DNA of 31,451 nucleotides from Acidimicrobiia bacterium (GCA_019247975.1 JAFBAD010000050.1:1-31451); one strand, 5' to 3'. Positions 1 to 8,504 are shown, counted from the stretch's first letter. Numbers and translations: made by a program. Notes: a model not told the origin generated them from the letters alone.

Positions 1-239
1 GGTGAGACGACGGCGAACGGCGCGACGGTCAGCAGCAGGTAGAGGAGGACCTTCTGCTTCGCCTCCCCGGTGACCCCCTCGAAGAAGATCGTGCCGGCGA
101 GGGCGGTCGCGACCATGGCGTCGGCCGCGGTCGACAGCGCATGGGTCCGGGCGAGACGGGTGAACGGGCTGGCCACGAACGCGGCCTGCCCGCTGGGCTC
201 CGAGACCCGCGGTGCGGGCCGGGAACCGGAGGCGGTCAC
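1..239 (-). CDS. N-terminus of a membrane transporter, probably MFS type (cut by window edge)
   Basis: About 79 codons are visible, read leftwards from a GTG at 239; the rest lies outside the window. After a Pro/Ser-rich start the protein has a basic stretch (SPFTRLARTHALSTAADAM) and then begins hydrophobic segments (ATALAGTIFF, LLYLLLTVAPFAVV), as expected for the first helices of a major-facilitator-type permease. The start lies 10 nt after the regX3 stop on the same strand, so it is probably the last gene, or one of the last, of the phosphate operon. No substrate can be inferred from this fragment. The family assignment rests on general resemblance of the N-terminus and is tentative; that it is a membrane protein is more secure. 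Confidence 0.6.
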   Translation of the reverse strand, partial: MTASGSRPAPRVSEPSGQAAFVASPFTRLARTHALSTAADAMVATALAGTIFFEGVTGEAKQKVLLYLLLTVAPFAVVS

Positions 240-249
240 CCCGGTCAGA

Positions 250-984
250 CTAGGAGTCGGCCGTGGCCGGCCGTTGCGGGCTTCTCACCTCGTACTTGTA
301 CCCAAGCCCGCGGATCGTCACGATCCGCGTCGGCCGCGCCGGGTCGTCCTCGACCTTCGTGCGCAGCCGCTTGATGTGGACGTCGAGCGTCTTCGTGTCC
401 CCGACGTAGTCGTGGCCCCACACCCGGTCGATGAGGGTGTCCCGGGTGAGGACCCGCCCGGCGTTCTCGAGGAGCAGCGACAGCAGCTCGAACTCCTTGA
501 GCGGCAGGCTCACCTCCTCCCCCCGGATGACCACCTCGTGGCGCTCCGGATCGAGGCTCACGTCACCGACCTCGACCGCATCGATGCGGCTGGCGATCAC
601 CTGGACCTCCGATGGGGTCCGCCGCAGCACGGCCCGCATGCGGGCCACGAGCTCGCGCAGGCGGTACGGCTTGGTGACGTAGTCGTCCGCACCGACCTCC
701 AGGCCGACGACCGTGTCGATCTCCGAGCCCTTCGCGGTCACCATGATGATCGGGACCTTCGACTGCTTGCGGATCTCACGGCAGACGTCGATGCCCGAGA
801 CCTTCGGCAGCATCACGTCGAGCAGCACGAGGTCGGGGTCGACCGCGCCGAACAGCTCGAGCGCCTGCGCGCCGTCCTTGGCGACCTGCACCCGGAACCC
901 TTCACGCTTCAGACCGACCGTCAGGGCCTCGACGAAGGACTCCTCGTCCTCGACCACCAGCACCGTGGCCGACGGGTTGCTCAT
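250..984 (-). CDS. regX3: OmpR/PhoB-family response regulator, RegX3/PhoP type
   Basis: 244 aa. It is the DNA-binding partner of the kinase encoded just upstream and the likely activator of the phosphate-starvation genes here. Receiver domain at about residues 7-120: acidic pair E12/D13, phosphoacceptor D56 in LVLLDVMLP, T83 and K105 (VTKPYR). The stretch GSEIDTVVGLEVGADDYVTK is very close to actinobacterial RegX3 and Streptomyces PhoP. A winged-helix DNA-binding domain follows (about 135-235), ending in TIRGLGYKYE. The ATG at 984 overlaps the senX3 stop by 4 nt (ATGA), which fixes the start; in-frame codons further upstream lie inside senX3. It should bind direct repeats of GTTCACC-like 7-mers; candidates are listed at 8505, 8578, 13795, 16831, 18141, 20627 and 22108. 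Mycobacterium PhoP is a different regulator. Confidence 0.95.
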   Translation of the reverse strand: MSNPSATVLVVEDEESFVEALTVGLKREGFRVQVAKDGAQALELFGAVDPDLVLLDVMLPKVSGIDVCREIRKQSKVPIIMVTAKGSEIDTVVGLEVGADDYVTKPYRLRELVARMRAVLRRTPSEVQVIASRIDAVEVGDVSLDPERHEVVIRGEEVSLPLKEFELLSLLLENAGRVLTRDTLIDRVWGHDYVGDTKTLDVHIKRLRTKVEDDPARPTRIVTIRGLGYKYEVRSPQRPATADS

Positions 985-2174
985 CCTGCCTGGGCCTCCT
1001 CGTTGGCCAGTGCGGCGGGCAGCCGCAACCGGAAGGTCGATCCCGAACCCTCTTGTGACTCCACGGACACGTCGCCGTGGTGGTTCCCGGCGACGTGCCG
1101 GACGATGGCGAGCCCGAGCCCGGTGCCGCCGGTGCCCCGGCTGCGGGCCCGGTCGACCCGGTAGAACCGCTCGAAGACCCGCTCGAGGTCGCGAGCCGGG
1201 ATGCCCATGCCCTGGTCGACCACGGCCAGCTCGGCCCACGCGGAACCGTCCTCGGCGCAGACCGCCGACGAGCGCAGGGTGACCACGTGGTCGGGCTCGG
1301 AGTACTTCACCGCGTTGTCGAGCAGGTTGAACATGGCGGAGACGAGCTGGCGGCGATCGCCCATCACCGTGAGCCCGAGGGGCCCGGGCTCGACCACCAC
1401 CTCGATCGAGCGGAGCGTCGCCGCGGGCCGGATGCGATCGGCCGCGCCGTCGAGCACCTGCTGCACGAGCACCGGCTGGCGGACCGGCGCCTCACCGGCC
1501 TCGATGCGGCTGAGCTCCAACAGGTCGTCGATCGTGCGGTTGACCCGGAACGCCTCGGCCACCATGCGCTCGGCGAGCGGGTGGGTCACCTCGGGGTCGT
1601 CCTCGCCGAGCAGGGTCTCGGCCAGCAGCCCGAGGGCGCCGACGGGCGTCTTGAGCTCGTGGCTGATGTTGGCCACGAAGTCGCGGCGGATCGCCTCGAG
1701 CCGCCGGCGATCCGACACGTCCTCGACCACGATCAAGCCGCCGGTGCCCGCGCCCGTGCCGGCGTCGCCGAGCGGGACGGCCTGCACCTCCAGCACGCGG
1801 CGGGGCGGGCCGAACAGCTCGAGGCTCCGGCTGGTGCGCTCGCCCTGGATCGCGTCGCCGATCAGCTCGCGGATGGCCACCTCGACGAGGGCCTCGCCGT
1901 GGCGCGCATCGAGGAACAGCGCAGCGGCCGGGTTGCGGTAGATGACCGTACCCGTGCGGTCCCCGATGATGACCCCGAGCGGGATCGCGTCGAGCGCCTC
2001 GCGCAGGGCGGTCGCGTGGGTGGCCGACGCGACGGCCCTGGCCCGCATCCGCTCGAGCTCGGTCTCGAGATCCGCGCACTGATCGGTGGCCGCGCGCCGG
2101 CGACGATCGAGCACGAGCAGGCCGACGACCGCAACGAGCAGCACGACCCCCACCGCCACGATCGCGACCGCCAT
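981..2174 (-). CDS. senX3: Phosphate-sensing histidine kinase, SenX3/PhoR type
   Basis: 397 aa. One N-terminal membrane helix (residues 2-22) followed directly by a basic RRRR stop-transfer, a short coiled coil, and a cytoplasmic PAS-like domain (about 58-155, with GVIIGDRTGTVIYRNPAA). The HisKA domain carries H172 in FVANISHELKTP. The HATPase domain has N287 in the N box (NLLDNAVKYS), DQGMGIP and GTGLGLAI. There is no sizeable extracytoplasmic sensor loop, as in other SenX3/PhoR kinases, where the signal is thought to arrive from Pst through PhoU. This agrees with its place in the same operon as pstSCAB and two phoU genes. The ATG at 2174 follows the surE stop after 1 nt; the stop overlaps the regX3 start by 4 nt. 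Confidence 0.95.
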   Translation of the reverse strand: MAVAIVAVGVVLLVAVVGLLVLDRRRRAATDQCADLETELERMRARAVASATHATALREALDAIPLGVIIGDRTGTVIYRNPAAALFLDARHGEALVEVAIRELIGDAIQGERTSRSLELFGPPRRVLEVQAVPLGDAGTGAGTGGLIVVEDVSDRRRLEAIRRDFVANISHELKTPVGALGLLAETLLGEDDPEVTHPLAERMVAEAFRVNRTIDDLLELSRIEAGEAPVRQPVLVQQVLDGAADRIRPAATLRSIEVVVEPGPLGLTVMGDRRQLVSAMFNLLDNAVKYSEPDHVVTLRSSAVCAEDGSAWAELAVVDQGMGIPARDLERVFERFYRVDRARSRGTGGTGLGLAIVRHVAGNHHGDVSVESQEGSGSTFRLRLPAALANEEAQAG

Positions 2175-2175
2175 T

Positions 2176-2970
2176 TCAGGCCGACTCTGCCTCGATGTCG
2201 ACCTCCAGCCGGTCGACGGTCCGCTCGATCGCCTCGGCCACCGGCTCCTCGTCGGCCGCCCTGATGCCGCTGAGCAACGTGACCGCGGCGTACCCGGCCT
2301 CGACCAGCGCGGTGTCGGTCTCCGGTGGCAGCACCTGGCCGGTCTCCCGGAGCTCGACCTGCAATCGACCTTCGACCGGCTCGCCGACGTGGATGCGCAC
2401 GGTGCCGAACGGCGCCAGCTCGGCCCAGCGCACGCCCTTCACCTGGTCGAGCGGGAGGTCGGGCAGGTTCAGGTTGACGACGGTCTTCGGCGGCGCGCCG
2501 GCGATCCAGTCGACCGCCGCGACCGCGTACGCGCCGGCGGTCTCCCAGTGCGGCTGGTCGGACCAGCCGATGCTCACCGCGACCGCGGAGCACCCGAAGT
2601 TCGAAGCGGTCAGCGCAGCACCGACCGTGCCGGAGTGGAGCGTGGCGCGACCGGTGTTGTTGCCGGGGTTGATGCCGGCGACGATCAGCTCGGGCACCGG
2701 GCCGAACGCACCGAGCCGGCCGGCCATCACCGCGAGCGCAGGCGGTCCGTCGACGCCGTACGCCGCGACCTCGGGCAGGCCGGGCAGGTCCCACGCCTCG
2801 GCGCGGATGTCGCCCCCCGGCTGCAGGTTGCCGATCGCCGCGCCGGAGCCGCTCCGGTCGCCGATCGGGGCCGCGACCACGATCTCGTGGCCGGCGGCGA
2901 CGAGTGCCGCGGCCAGCGCGTGCAAACCGGGCGCCTCCACCCCGTCGTCGTTCGTGACGAGGAGCGTCAT
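2176..2970 (-). CDS. surE: 5'-nucleotidase SurE
   Basis: 264 aa, the usual SurE length. It removes phosphate from nucleoside 5'- and 3'-monophosphates and, in some members, short polyphosphate, using a divalent metal in the cytoplasm. Family signatures are present: LLVTNDDG at the N-terminus (metal ligands D8 and D9), DRSGSG with the metal-contacting S40, and GINPGNNTG (N101) followed by HSGTVGAA. The ATG at 2970 shares its A with the upstream phoU stop (TGATG), so translation is probably coupled. SurE usually sits beside stationary-phase genes in proteobacteria; here it lies between phoU and senX3, suggesting that it serves phosphate recovery from nucleotides during starvation. The family call is secure; the physiological role is inferred from position. 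Confidence 0.93.
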   Translation of the reverse strand: MTLLVTNDDGVEAPGLHALAAALVAAGHEIVVAAPIGDRSGSGAAIGNLQPGGDIRAEAWDLPGLPEVAAYGVDGPPALAVMAGRLGAFGPVPELIVAGINPGNNTGRATLHSGTVGAALTASNFGCSAVAVSIGWSDQPHWETAGAYAVAAVDWIAGAPPKTVVNLNLPDLPLDQVKGVRWAELAPFGTVRIHVGEPVEGRLQVELRETGQVLPPETDTALVEAGYAAVTLLSGIRAADEEPVAEAIERTVDRLEVDIEAESA

Positions 2971-3743
2971 CAGTCGGCCGGCTCGATGTGCGGCGGGTCG
3001 GTCTGGCGCCGCGCCGCTTCGCGCGCCGCACCGGTGTGTTCCGGCAGCCACCCGGTCACCATGTAGCGGACCCGCTCGCCGATGTTGACCGCGTGATCGC
3101 CGATGCGCTCGTAGTACCGACCGATCAGTGCGAGCTGCACACCGGCCCGGATCTCGAGCTCCTCGCGACCGTGGGTCTCGAAGATCTCCTGGATGTAGTC
3201 CTTGTGCAGCGCGTCGAGCCGGTCATCGAGGTCCGGCAGCGCCGCGGCCTTGCCGTCGTCGTGCTCGACGTACGCGTCGATCGCGATGCGGAAGAGCTTC
3301 GCCGACTCCTCGCCCATCTGTGTGATGAGCCCACGCATGCGGGGCGGGAAGGTCGTGCCGTAGATCCGCCTCGCGCCCTTCGCGATGTTGACGACGAGAT
3401 CGCCGGAACGCTCGATCTCCGAGACCATCCGCAGCGCGGTGACGATGCTGCGGAGGTCGCTCGCCATCGGCTGCTGCAGCGCGAGCAGCTGGTAGCAGCG
3501 CTCCTCGGTGTCGAGCGCGAGGGTGTCGAGCAGGTCGTCGGCCTCGATGAGCTCCTGCGCGCCGTGCAGGTCGCCGTCGAGCAGCACGGCGGTGCCCTGC
3601 GGCACCGCCTCGGTGACGATGGCGGCCATCCGCACGATGTCGTGCTTGATGTCGTCCAACTGCTGGTGGAACGACTTGCGGATGTCGGTGTCGGTCATGG
3701 CCGGCTGCATACCCATGTCCTCACCGTCCGCCGCGGTGGTCAC
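2970..3743 (-). CDS. phoU: Phosphate transport regulator PhoU (copy next to surE)
   Basis: 257 aa from the GTG at 3743. PhoU links the Pst transporter to the sensor kinase and keeps the regulon off when phosphate is plentiful. The two PhoU helical-bundle repeats are visible, each with an acidic metal-cluster motif: EIERSGDLVVNIAKGARRIY in the first and YERIGDHAVNIGERVRYMV in the second. The GTG start overlaps the stop of the upstream phoU by 4 nt (GTGA), which favours it. Internal ATGs at 3716, 3710 and 3698 would give shorter proteins; the last (MTDTDIRKSFHQQ) looks most like the usual PhoU N-terminus, so the true start is uncertain by up to 15 codons. Its metal motifs are better preserved than those of the neighbouring copy. 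Confidence 0.92.
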   Translation of the reverse strand: MTTAADGEDMGMQPAMTDTDIRKSFHQQLDDIKHDIVRMAAIVTEAVPQGTAVLLDGDLHGAQELIEADDLLDTLALDTEERCYQLLALQQPMASDLRSIVTALRMVSEIERSGDLVVNIAKGARRIYGTTFPPRMRGLITQMGEESAKLFRIAIDAYVEHDDGKAAALPDLDDRLDALHKDYIQEIFETHGREELEIRAGVQLALIGRYYERIGDHAVNIGERVRYMVTGWLPEHTGAAREAARRQTDPPHIEPAD

Positions 3744-4402
3744 CGGATCTCGGTGGCAAGGTGGTCTGGGTTCCCCGTGAGCAGGTAGCGGAGCCGGGCT
3801 CCGATGATCGCTGCGTGGTCAGCGATGCGGTCGAGGGCCTGGCCTGCCGTAAGGGTACGGACCGCGCAGGCAACCGCGTCGGGACCCTCCAACCGCAGCA
3901 GCTCGCGCATGAGCTGCTCGGTCGTCGGCTCCATCGCCCGCCCGGACCGCGCCAGCTCGTCGGCGAGGAACAGATCCTGCGCCGACCACGCCCGCAGGGC
4001 GGTGCGGAACTGACCGACCGCGAGGTCGGCCATCGACAGGAGGATGTCGTAGGTGTGCTCACCGGCGCGCAGCAGGTCCCACGCCGGGGCCAGCTTCGCC
4101 ACCCGCAGCGCGAGGTCGCCGACCCGCTCGAGCTCGCCGAGCACGCGGAGGACCGACACCACGAAGCGCAGGTCCGATGCGACCGGGGCCTCGCGCGCCA
4201 TCAGCTCGTAGCACCGCTCGGTCAGCGACACGTTCATCGCGTCGATGTCGTCGTCCGCGTTCACTGCGACCACCGCGACGTCGCCGTTGCCGGTGGCCAG
4301 GACCTCTCGCATCCGCTCGAGGTTCTGATCGACCCGCACGGCCATCACCTCGACCTGCAGCCGCAGCTGGTCGAGCTCGGCGGAGAACGAGTCGCGCACC
4401 AT
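3740..4402 (-). CDS. phoU: Second PhoU-family protein, overlapping the first
   Basis: 220 aa; ATG at 4402, 2 nt after the pstB stop. The helical PhoU fold is recognisable from RCYELMAREAPVASDLRFVV and ELERVGDLALRVAKLAPAW in the first repeat and DRIADHAAIIGARLRYLLTG in the second. In the second motif the usual E-R-I-G-D-H-A-V-N-I-x-E has become D-R-I-A-D-H-A-A-I-I-G-A, so the first acidic residue is shortened, the Asn is lost and the final Glu is Ala; metal binding in that half may be weak. Overlapping tandem phoU genes suggest a working pair, perhaps a heterodimer or separate roles toward the transporter and the kinase. Mycobacteria also carry two phoU homologues (phoY1, phoY2), but at separate loci. 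Family certain; division of labour unknown. Confidence 0.9.
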   Translation of the reverse strand: MVRDSFSAELDQLRLQVEVMAVRVDQNLERMREVLATGNGDVAVVAVNADDDIDAMNVSLTERCYELMAREAPVASDLRFVVSVLRVLGELERVGDLALRVAKLAPAWDLLRAGEHTYDILLSMADLAVGQFRTALRAWSAQDLFLADELARSGRAMEPTTEQLMRELLRLEGPDAVACAVRTLTAGQALDRIADHAAIIGARLRYLLTGNPDHLATEIR

Positions 4403-4404
4403 CG

Positions 4405-5307
4405 CTACCCGAAGCGTCCGGTGACGTAGTTCTCGGTCCGTTCGTCGCTCGGGTTCGAGAACATCTTCTCGGTGGCGTCGAACTCCACCAGGATCCCGGT
4501 GCGGGTGTCGCTCTGCTCGTTCACCTCAGTTGTGAAGAACGCGCACCGGTCGCTCACGCGCGCGGCCTGCTGCATGTTGTGGGTGACGATGATGATCGTG
4601 TACTGCGCCTTGATCTCGTCCATGAGGTCCTCGATGCGTCCCGTGGCGATCGGGTCGAGCGCGGAGCACGGCTCGTCCATGAGGATGACCTCGGGCTCGA
4701 CCGCCACCGTCCGGGCGATGCAGAGCCGCTGCTGCTGGCCGCCCGAGAGCCCGAGGGCCGACTTCTTGAGGCGGTCCTTCACCTCGTCCCACAGCGCAGC
4801 CTGCTCGAGCGAGCGCTGCACGATGTCGTCGAGCTCGGAGCGCTTGGCGCCGGCGAGCTTCGGGCCGTAGGCCACGTTGTCGTAGATCGACTTCGGGAAC
4901 GGGTTCGGCTTCTGGAACACCATCCCGATGCGCCGCCGCACCTCGACCGCGTTGACGTCGGCGCCGTAGAGGTCGATGCCGTGGTAGTTCAGCGTGCCCT
5001 CGACCCGCGCCCCTTCGGTCAGGTCGTGCATGCGGTTGAACGAGCGCAGCACCGTCGTCTTGCCGCAGCCCGACGGGCCGATGAACGCGGTGACTTGGTG
5101 CTGGTGGATCTCGAAGTCGACGTTGCGCACGGCGCGGAACGAGCCGTAGAAGACCGAGAGGTCGCGCACGTCGAACACCACCGGCGCCTCGGGTTGTGCG
5201 GCGGGCGGCTGCTCCGATCCGGACGCGATGTCCCCGAGGCGGAGCAGGTCCTCGGTCGTGGTCTCTGGGGGCACGTCGTCTTCCTCCAACTTCTCGGACC
5301 CGGTCAC
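4405..5307 (-). CDS. pstB: Phosphate ABC transporter ATPase PstB (first system)
   Basis: 300 aa. Cytoplasmic ATPase that powers phosphate import through PstC/PstA. Walker A GPSGCGKTT (77-85), Q-loop MVFQKPNPFP (129-138, typical of PstB), signature LSGGQQQR (187-194), Walker B VILMDEP followed by the PstB hallmark CSALDP, and the switch His in VTHNMQQ. The GTG at 5307 overlaps the pstA stop by 4 nt (GTGA). This gives an acidic, Pro/Glu-rich N-terminal extension of about 40 residues before the ATPase core; PstB is commonly about 250-260 aa. A second GTG at 5274 would shorten it by 11 codons. The C-terminus ERTENYVTGRFG is the normal PstB ending. Confidence 0.95.
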   Translation of the reverse strand: MTGSEKLEEDDVPPETTTEDLLRLGDIASGSEQPPAAQPEAPVVFDVRDLSVFYGSFRAVRNVDFEIHQHQVTAFIGPSGCGKTTVLRSFNRMHDLTEGARVEGTLNYHGIDLYGADVNAVEVRRRIGMVFQKPNPFPKSIYDNVAYGPKLAGAKRSELDDIVQRSLEQAALWDEVKDRLKKSALGLSGGQQQRLCIARTVAVEPEVILMDEPCSALDPIATGRIEDLMDEIKAQYTIIIVTHNMQQAARVSDRCAFFTTEVNEQSDTRTGILVEFDATEKMFSNPSDERTENYVTGRFG

Positions 5308-6290
5308 CGGATGGACAGCCGGCTGCTGATGGCGCGGGCCACCAGGGTCAGGACCAGCACGATGACGATGAGCGTGAGCGCGGCGCCCCACGCGAGCCGC
5401 AGGGCGGTCGGCCCGGTGAGCGCGGCCTGGTTGTAGATGAACTGCGAGAGCGAGACGTTCCCGCCGTGGAAGCGCCAGTTGTAGTTGTACGCCGCGCCGA
5501 TGGTGAAGAGGACCGGTGCGGTCTCGCCGGCGGCGCGGGCGACGGCGAGCATCGAGCCGCTGGTGATGCCGGGCAGCGCCGCCGGCAGCACGACCTTGGT
5601 CGTTGTCCGCCACGTGCGCACGCCGAGCGCGGCGCTCGCCTCACGGAGGTGATCCGGCACGAGCCGCAGCATCTCCTCGCTCGACCGCACGACGATCGGC
5701 AGCATCAGGCACCCGAGCGCGAGCGACGCCGCGAACGCGGACTTGCCGTCGACGCCGTAGTGCACCACCCACACCGAGTAGATGAACACGCCCATCACGA
5801 CCGAGGGCACGCCCGTCATCACGTCGGTCATGAAGCGGATGAAGGAGGCGAGCCGCTTCTTGCGGCCGTACTCGTGGAGGTAGACCGCGCCGAGGATGCC
5901 CAGCGGGATGGCGAGCACGGCCGCGCCGAGCGTCGTGAGCAGGGTGCCGACGATCGCCGGGCCGATGCCCAGCTGGGTCGACGAGGTCTGCTGCGTGGTG
6001 GTCGGGGTGCCGCCGTACTTGGCCAGGACGTCGTTGGTGAGGTCGGCGGAGCCGGTGTCGGGCGGGATCTCGTTGGTGAAGAAGTCCTTCGTCACCACCT
6101 TCATGCCCTGCTGGGTCACGTTCACGAGCACGAAGCCCAGGGGGATGACGGCGACGAGGAACGCGCCGATCATCGCGATCGTCGCGAGCTTGTTGCGGAC
6201 CCGCCGGCGCATCGTGACCGTCGTGACCCGCACGTCCGACGACGGGTGGAGCGCGACGTCCGCGTCCTCACGGAGGTCGATCGTGGTCAT
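5304..6290 (-). CDS. pstA: Phosphate ABC transporter permease PstA (first system)
   Basis: 328 aa. One of the two membrane subunits of the phosphate channel. A cytoplasmic N-terminus and a first helix (about residues 36-58, LATIAMIGAFLVAVIPLGFV) precede an extracytoplasmic loop of roughly 60 residues and five further helices. The permease coupling motif is seen in EASAALGVRTWRTTTKVVLP and the family signature in AVARAAGETAPVLFT. ATG at 6290 shares one base with the pstC stop (TGATG); its own stop overlaps the pstB start. The extracytoplasmic loop contains a Thr/Gln-rich stretch (TPTTTQQTSSTQ) that is unlikely to be structured. Assignment is firm from sequence and operon position. Confidence 0.95.
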   Translation of the reverse strand: MTTIDLREDADVALHPSSDVRVTTVTMRRRVRNKLATIAMIGAFLVAVIPLGFVLVNVTQQGMKVVTKDFFTNEIPPDTGSADLTNDVLAKYGGTPTTTQQTSSTQLGIGPAIVGTLLTTLGAAVLAIPLGILGAVYLHEYGRKKRLASFIRFMTDVMTGVPSVVMGVFIYSVWVVHYGVDGKSAFAASLALGCLMLPIVVRSSEEMLRLVPDHLREASAALGVRTWRTTTKVVLPAALPGITSGSMLAVARAAGETAPVLFTIGAAYNYNWRFHGGNVSLSQFIYNQAALTGPTALRLAWGAALTLIVIVLVLTLVARAISSRLSIR

Positions 6291-7288
6291 CAGGCCCCCT
6301 TCAGCCTGCGGTCCATCACGACGACCAGGCGCCGTGCGGTGACGTTGACTGCGATCGTGATGATGAACAGGACGAAGCCGAGGCCGATGAGTGCGGACCG
6401 GAACAGCCCGTTCGCCTCGGAGAGCTGGCGGGCGATCTGGGCCGGGATCGTCTCCCCGGTGCCGAGCAGGTTGGCGCTGATCTGCGGGTTGGCCCCGATG
6501 AGCAGCGCGACGGCGATCGTCTCGCCCAACGCCCGGCCGAGGCCGAGCATCACCGCGCCGGTGATGCCACCGCTCGAGTGCGGTAACACGACGCCGCGGA
6601 TCATCTCCCACCGCGTCGCGCCGAGGGCCAGCGCGCCCTCCTTGTCGTTGCGAGGCACGGTCGCGAAGACCTCACGGGTCACCGAGGTGATGATCGGCGT
6701 GATCATCAGGGCCACGACGATCCCCGCCGTCATGAAGCCCCGGCCCGAGCTGTCCCCGAACAGGTTGCCGACGATCGGGATGTCGCCGAGGAACCTGAAG
6801 AAGCCGTTGCCGAAGATGTGGTCGAGCTTCGGGGCGAGGATGCGGATGCCCCAGAGCCCGAACACCACCGACGGCACCGCCGCGAGCAGGTCCACGATCG
6901 TGATCGCCCCGAAGCGGAAGCGACGAGGCACCACCTCGGTCATGAACATGGCGATGCCGAGGCTCACCGGGATGGCGAACACCACGGCGATCGCCGCCAC
7001 CACGAACGTGCCGTAGACGAGCGGCAGGATGCCGAACTGCCCGCTGCGGGGCTTCCACTGGGTGCCGAAGAAGTAGTCGGTCCCGAGCTTCGAGAAGGCC
7101 GGCCAACCCTTCTGGATCGTGCTGAACGCGATCAGCGCCAGGATCGCCAGGATGCTCAGGCCGGCGAGCAGCGCGAGCAGGCGGAACGCCTGGTCGGTGC
7201 GCCCGCCGCGGCCCCGCCCGCCGAGATCGGAACCGATCTCGGACGGGGCGGGGCGCTCGGCGAGCCCTTGCGGGCTGACGGCGGACAT
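6290..7288 (-). CDS. pstC: Phosphate ABC transporter permease PstC (first system)
   Basis: 332 aa. Partner of PstA in the inner-membrane phosphate channel. A Gly/Arg-rich cytoplasmic head of about 30 residues precedes the first helix (LLALLAGLSILAILALIAF). The typical PstC loop WKPRSGQFGILPLVYGTFVV follows, then the core with ALGATRWEMIRGVVLPHSSG (coupling motif) and GLGRALGETIAVALLIG. The ATG at 7288 lies 16 nt after the pstS stop. The stop overlaps the pstA ATG by one base. Six membrane segments can be counted, as expected. Nothing appears degenerate. Confidence 0.95.
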   Translation of the reverse strand: MSAVSPQGLAERPAPSEIGSDLGGRGRGGRTDQAFRLLALLAGLSILAILALIAFSTIQKGWPAFSKLGTDYFFGTQWKPRSGQFGILPLVYGTFVVAAIAVVFAIPVSLGIAMFMTEVVPRRFRFGAITIVDLLAAVPSVVFGLWGIRILAPKLDHIFGNGFFRFLGDIPIVGNLFGDSSGRGFMTAGIVVALMITPIITSVTREVFATVPRNDKEGALALGATRWEMIRGVVLPHSSGGITGAVMLGLGRALGETIAVALLIGANPQISANLLGTGETIPAQIARQLSEANGLFRSALIGLGFVLFIITIAVNVTARRLVVVMDRRLKGA

Positions 7289-7304
7289 GGCCTCCGGGTT
7301 CCTG

Positions 7305-8399
7305 CTAGCTGCTGATCTGATCGAGCTGGTCGACCGCCTTCTGGGCGAGATCGGTCGGCAGCTTGGCGTAGAGGACCGACTCCGCAGCGCCCTGACCCGT
7401 CGTGAGGACGTACTTCAGGTAGTCCTTGAGCAGGTCGGCCTTCGCCGCGCTCGACTGCGTCTTCAGCACGAGGACGTAGGTCGGCGAGGTGATGGGGTAG
7501 GCGGCGTCGCCGTCGGCGTTGATCGGGTCGAACGTGAGGTCGTCGTTGACCGTGGCGTTCTCGGCCGCGGCTGCGGAGCCGGCCGGGGTTGGCTTCACGA
7601 ACTTGCCGGCCTTGTTCTTGATGGCCGCCACGTCGAGGCCCGCCTTGGCCGCGTCACCGAGGTCCACGTAGCCGACGGCGCCGTCGGTGCCCTGGATGGC
7701 GGTGGCGACACCCGAGTTCTTCTCGGCGCCCTGCGTCGAGCTGTCCCAGTTCACGGTCTCACCCGAGCCGAGCGTCCACGCGTCGGGAGCGGCGGCGGTG
7801 AGGTACTTGGTGAAGTTGCTCGTGGTGCCCGAGCCGTCCGAGCGGTGGACCACCGTGATCTTCGTCGACGGCAGGTTCGCGTCCGGGTTGTCCGCCTTGA
7901 TGGCGTCGTCGTCCCAGGTCTTGATGTCCGTGCTGAAGATCTTCGCCACGGTGTCCGGGCTCAGGTTGAGCTCCTTGACCCCGGAGAGGTTGAACGAGAT
8001 CGTGATCGGTGCGGTCACGAGCGGGAAGTAGAGGACGTCGTCCTTCTTCTTGGCCAGGTCCTCGTCGTCCTTGACCGGCGAGTCGCTGCCGGCGAAGTCG
8101 AGCGTGCCGTCCGACAGGCCCTGCTTGCCGTCCGACGAACCGGACTTCTGGTACACGACGTTCCCGTCAGGGTTGACCTTCTTGTAGTCGGCGATCATCC
8201 GCTGCTGGAAGCCGTCCTGGAAGGACGAGCCGCCACCGGTGACGCTGCCCTTGACGCTGCTGGAGCCGCCGGTGCCACCGGCGCCGGTCGTGGTGGTCTT
8301 GTCGCTGTCCTTGTTGTTGTCGTCGCCGCAGGCCGAGGCCAGCAGCGTGGCGACGGCGAGGATGGCGAGCACCCAGGTCCAGCGGCGCTTCGTGTGCAT
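7305..8399 (-). CDS. pstS: Phosphate-binding lipoprotein PstS (first system)
   Basis: 364 aa. Surface lipoprotein that captures inorganic phosphate and delivers it to PstC/PstA. Lipoprotein signal with lipid-acceptor C24 (LLASAC), then an acidic Thr/Gly-rich tether. The binding-site segments are canonical: TGGGSSFQ near the start of the mature domain, LDFAGSDSPV, and HRSDGSGTT, whose Arg, Asp, Ser, Gly and Thr contact phosphate in known PstS structures. The ATG at 8399 has a strong ribosome site (AAGGAGG about 10 nt upstream); an in-frame start further upstream is much weaker. It heads the long operon down to regX3 and beyond, and the region before it holds a three-unit phosphate-box-like repeat and a leader hairpin. 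Confidence 0.96.
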   Translation of the reverse strand: MHTKRRWTWVLAILAVATLLASACGDDNNKDSDKTTTTGAGGTGGSSSVKGSVTGGGSSFQDGFQQRMIADYKKVNPDGNVVYQKSGSSDGKQGLSDGTLDFAGSDSPVKDDEDLAKKKDDVLYFPLVTAPITISFNLSGVKELNLSPDTVAKIFSTDIKTWDDDAIKADNPDANLPSTKITVVHRSDGSGTTSNFTKYLTAAAPDAWTLGSGETVNWDSSTQGAEKNSGVATAIQGTDGAVGYVDLGDAAKAGLDVAAIKNKAGKFVKPTPAGSAAAAENATVNDDLTFDPINADGDAAYPITSPTYVLVLKTQSSAAKADLLKDYLKYVLTTGQGAAESVLYAKLPTDLAQKAVDQLDQISS

Positions 8400-8432
8400 C
8401 AAGGGTTGCCCTCCTTGGGCGGGGTGTGGGGG

Positions 8433-8450
8433 TCCGCCCACGCGGGCGGA
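8433..8450 (-). other. Hairpin in the predicted pstS leader
   Basis: Perfect 7-bp inverted repeat: TCCGCCC at 8433-8439 and GGGCGGA at 8444-8450, with a 4-nt loop. It lies about 35-50 bases before the pstS start codon, downstream of the phosphate-box repeats, so it would form in the untranslated leader of the pstS mRNA. There is no T run, so it is not a standard terminator. It may stabilise the message end or simply reflect GC-rich sequence. Confidence 0.4.
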
Positions 8451-8504
8451 TGTGATGCCATCGCGGACGGTACGGAGGACGGGTGAACGGCCAGAGGGGC
8501 ATCA

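Noticed and set aside
985..1239. Longer regX3 starting at 1239
   Set aside because: The added residues are an Arg-rich read-through of senX3 in another frame; the receiver domain begins right after the ATG at 984.
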